Of a stretch of DNA of 64,000 nt, positions 7,641 to 15,095 are shown one piece after another. Source of the stretch: a virus. The stretch covers positions 1 to 64,000 of the IMG/VR virus record IMGVR_UViG_3300042446_001732; one strand, written 5' to 3'. The position numbers and the translations under genes are program-made. How positions within the stretch are numbered: position 1 is the first letter of the stretch; the number at the start of each line of letters is the position of its first letter. The notes beneath the pieces were generated by a model. It saw nothing but the letters and a program-made list of their open reading frames with translations, did no database searches and had not been told where the DNA came from.

Positions 7641-8441
7641 ATGAACAGATTTGAACAATTGATCGAATACGTGATCAATGATGAAGACAAAAAAGCTCAA
7701 GAGCTTTTCCATGACATCGTAGTGGCCAAAAGCCGTGAGATCTACGAAAGCATGATGGACGAAGAGCAGGCAGAAGAGCTCGACGAAGGCACCGACGACA
7801 TTGAAGAAGGTGCCATGGGCGGTGACGCTGCTGACAGCCTGATTGATGATGTCGAAATGGAAGAAGAATCCGACATCAACATGGAAGGTGAAGAAGATGA
7901 CATGGGCGATGACATGCCTGTAGATGACATGGGCGATGACATGCCTGGTGATGACATGGGCGGATCCAGCGAAACAGCCACCAAAGACGACATCATGAAC
8001 CTGGAAGACAAGCTGGACGAACTCATGGCTCAATTTGAAGACATGATGGGCAACGGCGACGACATGGGTCCTGAAGAAGGCGGCGATGCCATTGAAATGG
8101 ACGACACAGAAGAAATGGACGACCAAATGGGCATGATGGAAGCTCTGCAATTAAAAGCAGCCCCGAAGCCAGTTACTTCTGAAGAAGGCAACACAAACAA
8201 AAAGTCTACTGTAGCTGCCAACTCAGGCGCACGTGGTGCAATGGCCAAACCAGTTCACACTGGTGCCAACGAAGGCGGCCACCATGACACCTCAGCATAT
8301 CGCAACACTACCAAAGACCTTGGTGTTACACCAACACAAGATGCTGGCAAGGGCGCATTTAAAACTGCTGCTCCGAAGCCAACAATGTCACAAGCCAGTG
8401 GCGTAAACAACAAGAGCCCAATACCAAGCGGTAGAGGTTAA
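7641..8441 (+). CDS. 68: Acidic prohead core protein, gp68-like
   Basis: A 266-aa protein. Its N-terminus (FEQLIEYVINDEDKKAQELF, VVAKSREIYESMM) is typical of small T4-like prohead core proteins. Residues about 40-175 are extremely acidic, with repeated DDMGDDMP units, and the C-terminal third is basic and low-complexity. It probably joins gp22 inside the prohead and is processed by gp21. Genes on either side (67-like and gp21) support this. A spaced GGAGTTTCCTT leader precedes the ATG, identical over 11 nt to that of gp13 at 39513. Confidence 0.78.
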   Translation: MNRFEQLIEYVINDEDKKAQELFHDIVVAKSREIYESMMDEEQAEELDEGTDDIEEGAMGGDAADSLIDDVEMEEESDINMEGEEDDMGDDMPVDDMGDDMPGDDMGGSSETATKDDIMNLEDKLDELMAQFEDMMGNGDDMGPEEGGDAIEMDDTEEMDDQMGMMEALQLKAAPKPVTSEEGNTNKKSTVAANSGARGAMAKPVHTGANEGGHHDTSAYRNTTKDLGVTPTQDAGKGAFKTAAPKPTMSQASGVNNKSPIPSGRG

Positions 8442-8446
8442 TTAAA

Positions 8447-9088
8447 ATGTCGTCAAAGTATCTAAGAGAAGATCTTACATTTAGCCAGGCTCGCATCGAA
8501 GTCATCACTGAAGACGATGCAGCCAGCGGCGGTAAGAACCTCTATCTCAAAGGTATCTGTATTGAAGGCGACAAGCGTAATGCAAATGAGCGTATCTATC
8601 CTCTGCGAGAAATTTCTCGTGCAGTTGACACTATAAATCAACAAATCCGAGAAGGCAATTCCGTCTTGGGCGAAGTTGATCATCCAGATGATCTCAAGAT
8701 CAATCTAGATCGAGTGTGCCACACTGTTGAAAACATGTGGATGGATGGCCACGCTGGTTGCGGAAAGCTGAAAATTTTGCCCACTCCCATGGGTAACTTG
8801 ATAAAGACTCTGTTGACGTCAGGTGTAAAACTTGGCGTATCCAGCCGCGGTAGCGGCAATGTAGACGACAGAACAGGACATGTAAGTGACTTTGAAATAG
8901 TCACTATAGATGTGGTTGCCCAACCCAGCGCACCAAACGCCTATCCCACAGCTATCTATGAAGGCTTGCTCAACATGAAGCATGGTCATAGAGTGTTGGA
9001 GATGGCTCGCGAGTCTGGTCAAGGCGACAAAGTGCAAAGATACCTGAAAGAGGAAGTAAAACGCCTAATCAGGGATCTTAAAATCTAA
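8447..9088 (+). CDS. 21: Prohead core protease gp21
   Basis: A 213-aa serine protease of the T4 gp21 family (peptidase S80; T4 gp21 is 212 aa). GEVDHPDD carries the likely catalytic H79, GVSSRGSG carries S132/S133, and an Asp near 148 completes a triad. The N-terminal NANERIYP motif is typical. It matures the prohead by cutting core and shell proteins after (I/L)xE. It follows the acidic core gene by five bases. Candidate substrates in this window are gp22, gp23 and three ORFs with IAE, LKE or LAE at residues 7-10. Confidence 0.95.
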   Translation: MSSKYLREDLTFSQARIEVITEDDAASGGKNLYLKGICIEGDKRNANERIYPLREISRAVDTINQQIREGNSVLGEVDHPDDLKINLDRVCHTVENMWMDGHAGCGKLKILPTPMGNLIKTLLTSGVKLGVSSRGSGNVDDRTGHVSDFEIVTIDVVAQPSAPNAYPTAIYEGLLNMKHGHRVLEMARESGQGDKVQRYLKEEVKRLIRDLKI

Positions 9089-9100
9089 GGAGAACCAGGC

Positions 9101-10189
9101 ATGTTTGATGCTATTAAACCATTGCTAGATAGCGGCCTGATTAACGAAGACGTTAGCCGAGAACTCAACGAAGCTTGGGATCAAAAGTTAAACGAAGCTC
9201 GTGAATCAGTTCGTGTGGAATTGAGAGAAGAATTTGCACAACGCTATGAGCATGATAAGTCAGTCATGGTCGAAGCCCTAGATAAGATGGTAACAGATGG
9301 TCTTGCCACTGAAATTCAAGCTGTAGCCGCTGAAAAGCGTGCTCTAGCTGAAGATCGCGTCAAGTTCCAAAGCAAGATGAAAGAGTCCGCACAGAAGTTT
9401 AACGGCTTCTTGGTGACAAAACTTGCTGAAGAAATTGGCGAACTGCGTAAAGACCGTAAGATGCACGCTGAAGGACTCGAAAAACTCGAGAACTTTATGG
9501 TGCATGCTCTTGCTCGTGAAATTCAAGAATTCGCACAAGACAAACGTGATGTGGTGGAAACCAAAGTGCGTTTGGTGCGTGAAGCACGTGGCAAACTCGA
9601 ACAACTCAAAGCACGATTTGTAAAAGAATCCGCTGAAAAGATGACTCGAGCTGTTAGCCGTCATTTGAAGGCAGAACTTACACAATTGCACGAAGACGTA
9701 AAAATTGCTCGCGAGAACAATTTTGGTCGTCGTATCTTTGAAGCATACGCTGCTGAATTCGGTGCTACTCACCTAAATGAGAAAGCCGAAGTCAAGAAGC
9801 TGTATAACTTGTTATCAAACAAAGATCGTCAATTGGCAGAAGCCATTGAGCTCACTGAAAAGGCGAAAGTCCTCATTGAGCGCAAGGAACGCGAAGTGCG
9901 TATGATCAAGGAATCCAACTCACGTCAAAGTGCAATGGATGAATTGCTGAGTCCTCTTAACAAAGAGAAAGCAGATGTCATGCGCAATTTGTTGGAAAGC
10001 GTACAGACAAGTCGTCTGAAAAACGCTTTTGAGAAATATCTACCAGCAGTGTTGGAAGACAGATCAGTTAAAGCCCGCAAAGTAATTTCTGAACAAGTCA
10101 CCGCAGTAACTGGTGATAAAACTGTACCAGAAACTCACCAAGAAGAACGCAGCAATGTGATCGACTTGAAGCGCCTGGCAGGTTTATAA
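9101..10189 (+). CDS. 22: Major prohead scaffolding core protein gp22
   Basis: A 362-aa, highly charged, almost wholly helical protein lying between the protease and the capsid gene, the T4 position of gp22 (269 aa in T4). It opens MFDAIKPLLDSGLINEDVSREL and is rich in long coiled-coil segments with many Glu, Lys and Arg. It forms the internal scaffold on which gp23 assembles and is then degraded by gp21. AAGGAGAACC gives a strong ribosome site for high expression. It ends with the typical short tail containing NVIDLKRLAGL. Confidence 0.92.
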   Translation: MFDAIKPLLDSGLINEDVSRELNEAWDQKLNEARESVRVELREEFAQRYEHDKSVMVEALDKMVTDGLATEIQAVAAEKRALAEDRVKFQSKMKESAQKFNGFLVTKLAEEIGELRKDRKMHAEGLEKLENFMVHALAREIQEFAQDKRDVVETKVRLVREARGKLEQLKARFVKESAEKMTRAVSRHLKAELTQLHEDVKIARENNFGRRIFEAYAAEFGATHLNEKAEVKKLYNLLSNKDRQLAEAIELTEKAKVLIERKEREVRMIKESNSRQSAMDELLSPLNKEKADVMRNLLESVQTSRLKNAFEKYLPAVLEDRSVKARKVISEQVTAVTGDKTVPETHQEERSNVIDLKRLAGL

Positions 10190-10211
10190 TCATTTTATAG
10201 AGGAGACTTAA

Positions 10212-11408
10212 ATGTCACAAGAACTACTAGAAAGCCGCTGGGGCGAAACCAAAGAAGCACTGCTTGAAGGTTTGAATGGAACCAAGCGCAACAGCATGGG
10301 TGTTATCCTTGAAAACACTCGTAAGTACCTGAAGGAAAACGCTTCCGCAGGTTCCACAGCAGCAGGTAACATTGCTACATTGAACCGCGTGATTCTTCCC
10401 GTGATTCGACGTGTGATGCCAACTGTTATTGCTAATGAACTGGTCGGCGTTCAGCCAATGACTGGTCCAGTTGGTCAAATCCACACTCTACGTGTGCGTT
10501 ATGCCCAGAGCTTGACTGACACAAGTGCAGCAGCAACCAGCGTACAAGCTGGTGAAGAAGCATTGAGCCCGTTCAAAATTGCCACAGCGTACTCCACAGT
10601 ACCTGGTGCAACTAGCACAGCTACTAATTACACTGGTGGCGCAACAGCTACCATGGAAGGTACTGGCGGCAAGCAGATCTCCGTACAGATCTTGAAACAA
10701 GCTGTTGAAGCTCGCACACGTAAGTTGCAAGCTCGTTGGACATTTGAATCTGCACAAGACGCACAAGCCATGCACGGTATTGACGTTGAAGCAGAAATCA
10801 TGGCTGCTCTTGCACAAGAGATTACAGCTGAGATCGACCAAGAAATCCTTCTCAGCCTGCGTTCATTGGCTGCCACTGAGTTCACATACAACCAAGCTAC
10901 CGTTTCTGGTACTGCTACATTCGTTGGTGACGAACACGCTGCTTTGGCCGTGTTGATCAACCGTGTTGCTAACCTGATCGCCCAACGTACACGTCGTGGC
11001 GCTGGTAACTACGCTGTTGTTAGCTCTGCTGCTTTGACAGTGTTGCAATCTGCAACTACTTCTGCTTTTGCTCGCACAACAGAAGGCACATTCGAAGCAC
11101 CTACAAACACCAAGTTTGTTGGTACACTGAACGGCGCTATGCGTGTGTTCGTTGACTCTTATGCTAGCGACACTACACCAGTGTTGGTTGGTTACAAGGG
11201 TTCTTCAGAAGCTGACGCTCCTGCATTCTACTGCCCATACATCCCGTTGATGAGCAGTGGTGTTGTACTGGATCCGTCAACATTCGAACCAGTCGTGTCC
11301 TTCATGACACGTTACGGTTACATTGAATTGACTAACACTGCTAGTTCGTTCGGTAACGCTGGTGACTATGTCGGCGAAATCGCTGTGTCGAACTTGTCTT
11401 TCAGCTAA
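10212..11408 (+). CDS. 23: Major capsid protein gp23
   Basis: A 398-aa HK97-fold capsid protein of the T4 gp23 family. Diagnostic segments: LNRVILPVIRRVMPTVIANELVGVQPMTGPVGQ, the RKLQARWTFESAQD region, and the C-terminal PYIPLMSSGVVLDPSTFEPVVSFMTRYGY. T4 gp23 is 521 aa and marine relatives are commonly about 450-470, so this is a compact version, probably with a small or absent insertion domain. A possible gp21 site is LKE (residues 40-42) before NASAGST. A strong Shine-Dalgarno (AGAGGAG) precedes it and a C(UUCG)G terminator follows. Confidence 0.96.
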   Translation: MSQELLESRWGETKEALLEGLNGTKRNSMGVILENTRKYLKENASAGSTAAGNIATLNRVILPVIRRVMPTVIANELVGVQPMTGPVGQIHTLRVRYAQSLTDTSAAATSVQAGEEALSPFKIATAYSTVPGATSTATNYTGGATATMEGTGGKQISVQILKQAVEARTRKLQARWTFESAQDAQAMHGIDVEAEIMAALAQEITAEIDQEILLSLRSLAATEFTYNQATVSGTATFVGDEHAALAVLINRVANLIAQRTRRGAGNYAVVSSAALTVLQSATTSAFARTTEGTFEAPTNTKFVGTLNGAMRVFVDSYASDTTPVLVGYKGSSEADAPAFYCPYIPLMSSGVVLDPSTFEPVVSFMTRYGYIELTNTASSFGNAGDYVGEIAVSNLSFS

Positions 11409-11435
11409 TCACTGCAAGGCTTTTCAAAAGCAATC

Positions 11436-11460
11436 AAAAACCCGCTTCGGCGGGTTTTTT
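11436..11460 (+). terminator. Intrinsic terminator after gp23
   Basis: A CCCGC stem with a TTCG tetraloop closed by C-G, flanked by A5 upstream and T6 downstream. It ends the head gene transcription unit. Confidence 0.93.
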
Positions 11461-11466
11461 GTTGAC

Positions 11467-11472
11467 TAAGTA
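11467..11472 (+). promoter_or_regulatory. Weak late-like motif TAAGTA before the 11.5 kb gene
   Basis: TAAGTA, one mismatch from the TAAATA core, five bases before the ATG at 11478. The spacing fits the other close-set late promoters of this genome. Confidence 0.3.
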
Positions 11473-11477
11473 TTTGC

Positions 11478-12419
11478 ATGATAGAATTCTTAGATCCCAC
11501 TCGTTTTTATACCAATAGACAATACTTGACACAATGGTTTCAAGCTGACACTCTATGTGTTACAGACAACGACTTTGAAAATGTTGAACATACCCGACAG
11601 CTATTAGAACAACATTCCAATCACAATCGTATTTTAGATATCACACACAATCCTTTTCCTGACAATAAATTATCATTAAAATTCACACCAATACTGACCA
11701 ACAACTTTGAATTTTTTTACAAGCCGCAGGCAGGAACAACTTTCTTTCCGTTGTTTCTTTGGATGTATAGTTTGAGAAATCCATTATGGTGGGATACTTT
11801 TTGTTTTGATTCAGGCACAAACAAAACTCAAGCTCTCATGTGTCTCAACAATCGTCCAAGACCACACAGAACTCAAGTATGGGCAGAATTCAATCAGCGA
11901 GGAATTATTGATCAGTGTGTGTTCAGTTTCACTGAGCCGGTGTATTACGAAAAAGATCAGTATTCGTATCCTTATCCATTGATGATTGCTGGTGAACAAC
12001 ATGATCCCAACCGCAACGACATAGGTGTGGGACACTCTGTGTATGGTGATTGCGCTGTGAATTTGATAACAGAAACTGCAACAGATTTAACTTATGTCAG
12101 CGAAAAAACTTGCAAGCCGTTTGTGGCAAGACAAATTCCTGTCCTAGTAGGTAGCACAGGCATTAATCAATTTTTAACTGACATTGGACTAGACATGTTC
12201 TCAGACGTTGTGCCTTGGACAACCTGGGATCATGAACCGGACCAGGATCTACGTATCAAAAAGATCATGGACTTTGTTGAATCGTGGTTGAGATCTGGAA
12301 CCATGCTTGAAGATTATGGTCAACTACTGCCTAGAGTTCAAGCAAACAAACAGTATTTCCACAGTGATCAATTTAGAACACTGTTGCTGCAACAGATGTC
12401 AAACCTTGTACCAGCTTAG
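11478..12419 (+). CDS. Glycosyltransferase-like protein (GT10/exostosin-type C-terminus), 313 aa
   Basis: The C-terminal half contains TYVSEKTCKPFVARQIPVLVG, then INQFLTDIGLDMFSDVVPW. This arrangement is shared with alpha-1,3-fucosyltransferase/exostosin-like sugar transferases, where an SEK-type motif contacts the nucleotide sugar. The N-terminal half is not recognised. A paralogue occurs at 38432 (FSEKIFRALV, then LGFDVMSDIVDH). Its role may be modification of virion or host surface glycans. It is preceded by the gp23 terminator and its 3' end overlaps the convergent TPR gene by 21 nt. Confidence 0.6.
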   Translation: MIEFLDPTRFYTNRQYLTQWFQADTLCVTDNDFENVEHTRQLLEQHSNHNRILDITHNPFPDNKLSLKFTPILTNNFEFFYKPQAGTTFFPLFLWMYSLRNPLWWDTFCFDSGTNKTQALMCLNNRPRPHRTQVWAEFNQRGIIDQCVFSFTEPVYYEKDQYSYPYPLMIAGEQHDPNRNDIGVGHSVYGDCAVNLITETATDLTYVSEKTCKPFVARQIPVLVGSTGINQFLTDIGLDMFSDVVPWTTWDHEPDQDLRIKKIMDFVESWLRSGTMLEDYGQLLPRVQANKQYFHSDQFRTLLLQQMSNLVPA

Positions 12420-13547
12420 ATACTGAGCAATTTTTTTAGTAACACTGTTCCAGTCACCGCGAGCAGGTTGTCTAAACAATCTAGCACTGGAGTACCAGGG
12501 GCTAGAATCTCTATCCAGTAACCAACGCCAGTCTGTGCTGTAGGCATTGAGCATGAGCCATGCTGGCCGGCCCAGAGCGCCAGCCAAATGAATCACCGCG
12601 GTGTCCACTCCAATTACAACATCAAGGTGCATCATCAGCGCAGCCGTGTCTGCAAAACTTTGTACACCACCTGGATAACAAGTGACACCAGCAGCAAGCA
12701 ATGCTTGTTCTTGATCAGGCTCTGCGTCAATCTGTAGGTTGATCCATTCGTATTGTGAATTATTTTTGATCATTTCCAGCATGATTTCAAATGGCACACT
12801 CTTGTGTTGATTCAACCATGAGTCTCTGCGACCACTCCAGCAAAACCCCACTCGCATGCGCTTTTTTGGCCCAAGACGTTGTTGCCATGTTTTCATAGCA
12901 GCAACATCAGCATTGAGATAACTTTGAACTCGCGGCAAGTTTTCTACAGTGACTCCCAGTATTCCTGGAATACTCATGATTGGCACCCACATGTCAAAGT
13001 CGCCTGGATCATCGTTGTAGGTGCCCACCCATGACAAGATTTCACTGCGACTCAGCATGGGCACTAGACCATCAGTCACTTGCAGCTTGACTCGGGCACC
13101 CATGGCATGTAGGTTGTAAACAAATCGAACAAACTGGATGTTGTCTCCGTGTCCTTGTTCTCCTACTACCAGTATTGTTTTGTTCTTGAGATCTTCACCA
13201 CGCCATCGTGGCTGCAAAAACTTGGGTTCTGTGCCAGCTAGGTGCTCGTAGTTCCAGCGACTTTCGTATGCTGGCCACCCCTGTGCATAATCACCCATCA
13301 ACAAATAGCACACAGCTAGATTAAATTTGGCAGTGATATTGTCTGGTGCTAGAACTGCTGCGGCTTGTAAAAATGGCACGGCTCGTCGGGGATGACCAAT
13401 TTCTCGCATGACGTTGCCATAGTTGTTGAATGCAGCACTAGATTCTGGATCTTGTACAAACGCCAACGCATAACATTGTAATGCTCGTTCGGGTTGATTT
13501 TCAGCACGAAGCTGGTTGCCTTGTTCAATAAGTTCAGTAGTATTCAC
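12399..13547 (-). CDS. TPR protein with GT9-like (heptosyltransferase) domain, 382 aa
   Basis: Residues 1-110 hold about three tetratricopeptide repeats (AENQPERALQCYALAFVQDP; GHPRRAVPFLQAAAVLAPD; DYAQGWPAYESRW). Residues about 125-380 resemble the GT9 family of ADP-heptose:LPS transferases: ILVVGEQGHGDNIQFVRF, RVGFCWSGR, and VIGVDTAVIHLAGALGRPAWLML, the nucleotide-binding end. This two-part design is common in bacterial TPR glycosyltransferases. The start is GTG at 13547, four bases after a TAAATA late core. It is the only leftward gene between 2.6 and 32.9 kb. Likely role: transfer of a sugar to a surface or virion acceptor. Confidence 0.78.
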   Translation of the reverse strand: MNTTELIEQGNQLRAENQPERALQCYALAFVQDPESSAAFNNYGNVMREIGHPRRAVPFLQAAAVLAPDNITAKFNLAVCYLLMGDYAQGWPAYESRWNYEHLAGTEPKFLQPRWRGEDLKNKTILVVGEQGHGDNIQFVRFVYNLHAMGARVKLQVTDGLVPMLSRSEILSWVGTYNDDPGDFDMWVPIMSIPGILGVTVENLPRVQSYLNADVAAMKTWQQRLGPKKRMRVGFCWSGRRDSWLNQHKSVPFEIMLEMIKNNSQYEWINLQIDAEPDQEQALLAAGVTCYPGGVQSFADTAALMMHLDVVIGVDTAVIHLAGALGRPAWLMLNAYSTDWRWLLDRDSSPWYSSARLFRQPARGDWNSVTKKIAQYLSWYKV

Positions 13548-13551
13548 GTGA

Positions 13552-13557
13552 TATTTA
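13552..13557 (-). promoter_or_regulatory. Late promoter core TAAATA for the TPR gene
   Basis: GTAAATATCAC on the minus strand, ending four bases before the GTG start at 13547, with no room for a Shine-Dalgarno. Confidence 0.5.
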
Positions 13558-13589
13558 CACTCTGTAGGTAGTCCATTTTACATTTTTGC

Positions 13590-13595
13590 TAAATA
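13590..13595 (+). promoter_or_regulatory. Late promoter core GCTAAATAC before the 13.7 kb structural gene
   Basis: GCTAAATAC about 90 nt before the ATG at 13688, giving an unusually long leader that ends in AAGGAGA. Confidence 0.6.
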
Positions 13596-13687
13596 CTTGT
13601 CAACACAATCAGGTGTTTTATGCTGAGATTAATACCCACAGCGTAGCGACTAGAACTCGCATCGGACTTCTTTAAGGAGAAAACAAA

Positions 13688-14458
13688 ATGGGTCGTCCTC
13701 TAAAAATTCAAAAAATATCTACCGGTTCCGGTAATGGTGGTGCCAGCGTTGGCATCGATCTAGGCTTTCCTAACTTTGGCAGCTTGACCAATCCAGTTAA
13801 AAACTCAGTTGGCAACATGACTGATGCTCAGTATCTGGGTGTGGTGGGTGGTGCTGGTCCAACTGACACTCCGAGCGCAACCAATCCCCGAGTTGACGTA
13901 ATTGTCAACATTCAATTGGCATCAGGTTCGGGTGCTGGTGTAGCACAAGGTTATATTATCCGTCAAAAGGGCAGCCGCAAGTACCTAGTTGGTGATGTAA
14001 CCAGCATTGCTGATGAAGATCTAGTGGTTGATAATGCATATATTATTACTTCAGTTGGAACTACCGACTGGGTAGCAGTAGGTGCTCCTTCTAACTATGG
14101 TGTTGGTACTGTTTTCACTTGCACAGCCGACGCTGGTGCAGGTACAGGCACCGCTAATCTTGTCGGCGTTTGCGTCCTGGACAACGATACAACTCCAGCA
14201 GTTGGGTTAATGGCAATCACATACACCAACAACGATTCCACAGCTACCCCAATCAGCAAGTTGACCAACAAATTCTTGTTGGACTTTGCTGGCGGTTCTG
14301 GATTCTCTCAAGCTGAAGTGACCAATGACGTTCGTTTTTCTGCCAACTTCTTCACAGACGAAGGCACGGTTATCAAGTCTGGCACAACTGCTGTGGCCAA
14401 CGTTTCTGGACAACAGAACTTGTTGGACGTGGTCATTGTTGACAACGTTACTTCCTAA
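13688..14458 (+). CDS. Putative virion structural protein, 256 aa
   Basis: A Gly/Ala/Thr-rich beta-type protein opening MGRPLKIQK, with an internal stretch near 120-157 (AYIITSVGTTDWVAVGAPSN, then VFTCTADAGAGTGTA). That stretch is a recurrent small beta motif of phage surface proteins. No enzyme motif is seen. A strong AAGGAG ribosome site, a long leader and a perfect terminator immediately after suggest a highly expressed late, separately transcribed virion component, perhaps decoration or fibre. This is inferred from composition and signals only. Confidence 0.65.
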   Translation: MGRPLKIQKISTGSGNGGASVGIDLGFPNFGSLTNPVKNSVGNMTDAQYLGVVGGAGPTDTPSATNPRVDVIVNIQLASGSGAGVAQGYIIRQKGSRKYLVGDVTSIADEDLVVDNAYIITSVGTTDWVAVGAPSNYGVGTVFTCTADAGAGTGTANLVGVCVLDNDTTPAVGLMAITYTNNDSTATPISKLTNKFLLDFAGGSGFSQAEVTNDVRFSANFFTDEGTVIKSGTTAVANVSGQQNLLDVVIVDNVTS

Positions 14459-14473
14459 TTGATTTAGGCCCCG

Positions 14474-14507
14474 AATCCTCTCAGCTACATACTGAGAGGA
14501 TTTTTTT
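14474..14507 (+). terminator. Intrinsic terminator ending at the next start codon
   Basis: An 11-bp perfect stem (AATCCTCTCAG / CTGAGAGGATT) with a 7-nt loop and T-run. The T-run touches the ATG at 14508, and the only GGA before that ATG is inside the stem. Confidence 0.9.
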
Positions 14508-15095
14508 ATGAGCAGAGCATTTGTATTAGGCAACGGAATCAGCCGCCAAGGACTAGATTTAGAACTGTTAAAACAGTTGGGACAAGTTTACGGTTGCAAC
14601 GCTATCTATCGAGAGTTTGTTCCAAATGTGCTGATCAGCACAGACACTCCTATTAGCAAAAGTATACAAGAATCAGGTTATTCACAAAACCACATGATGT
14701 ATACAAGAAAACCATTTCCTGCCTTGGGCGCACTGCAAATTCCTCAAGAATATTATGGATTTAGTTCTGGTCCAGCTGCTGTTGCAATAGCAGCGCTAGA
14801 TCGAAATGCTGCAATCTACCTAATAGGATTTGACATGGGCCCGACACAATCTGGCAAATTCAACAACATCTACGCTGACTCAGAGTTTTACAAAGCCAGT
14901 TCATCGGTGCCAACTTTTGTTGGTAACTGGGCAAATCAACTGGTAAAAATCTGCAAAAATTTTCCCAAACTCAACTTCTACAGAGTAATGGGCAGCACCA
15001 CTGCTGCGGTAGCAGCTCTTGACAACATACCCAACTTGTATCACATGCCTATGGAAGACTTCTTAAACAGAATAAATAACACAAAGGAACTCTAA
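14508..15095 (+). CDS. DUF115 / MptE-like protein, 195 aa
   Basis: It starts SRAFVLGNGISRQGLDLELLK, then VYGCNAIYREFVPNVLISTD, and later AAIYLIGFDMG. These are features of the DUF115/6-hydroxymethylpterin-pyrophosphokinase MptE-like fold, which is also found in motility-associated glycosylation factors. Similar short forms occur in marine T4-like phages. A nucleotide- or sugar-phosphate-handling role is possible but no catalytic set can be confirmed. The start lies directly at the end of a terminator hairpin that hides its only purine-rich ribosome site. It precedes the fibre gene by zero bases. Confidence 0.65.
   Translation: MSRAFVLGNGISRQGLDLELLKQLGQVYGCNAIYREFVPNVLISTDTPISKSIQESGYSQNHMMYTRKPFPALGALQIPQEYYGFSSGPAAVAIAALDRNAAIYLIGFDMGPTQSGKFNNIYADSEFYKASSSVPTFVGNWANQLVKICKNFPKLNFYRVMGSTTAAVAALDNIPNLYHMPMEDFLNRINNTKEL

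Noticed and set aside
7578-8150. 190-aa minus-strand ORF opposite the acidic core gene
   Set aside because: It is His/Phe/Val-rich, the antisense of GAT/GAC/ATG codons, and the plus-strand gene has clear family features.
9344-9772. 142-aa minus-strand ORF opposite gp22
   Set aside because: It is Phe/Cys/His-rich antisense of the helical Lys/Glu codons of gp22 and has no ribosome site.
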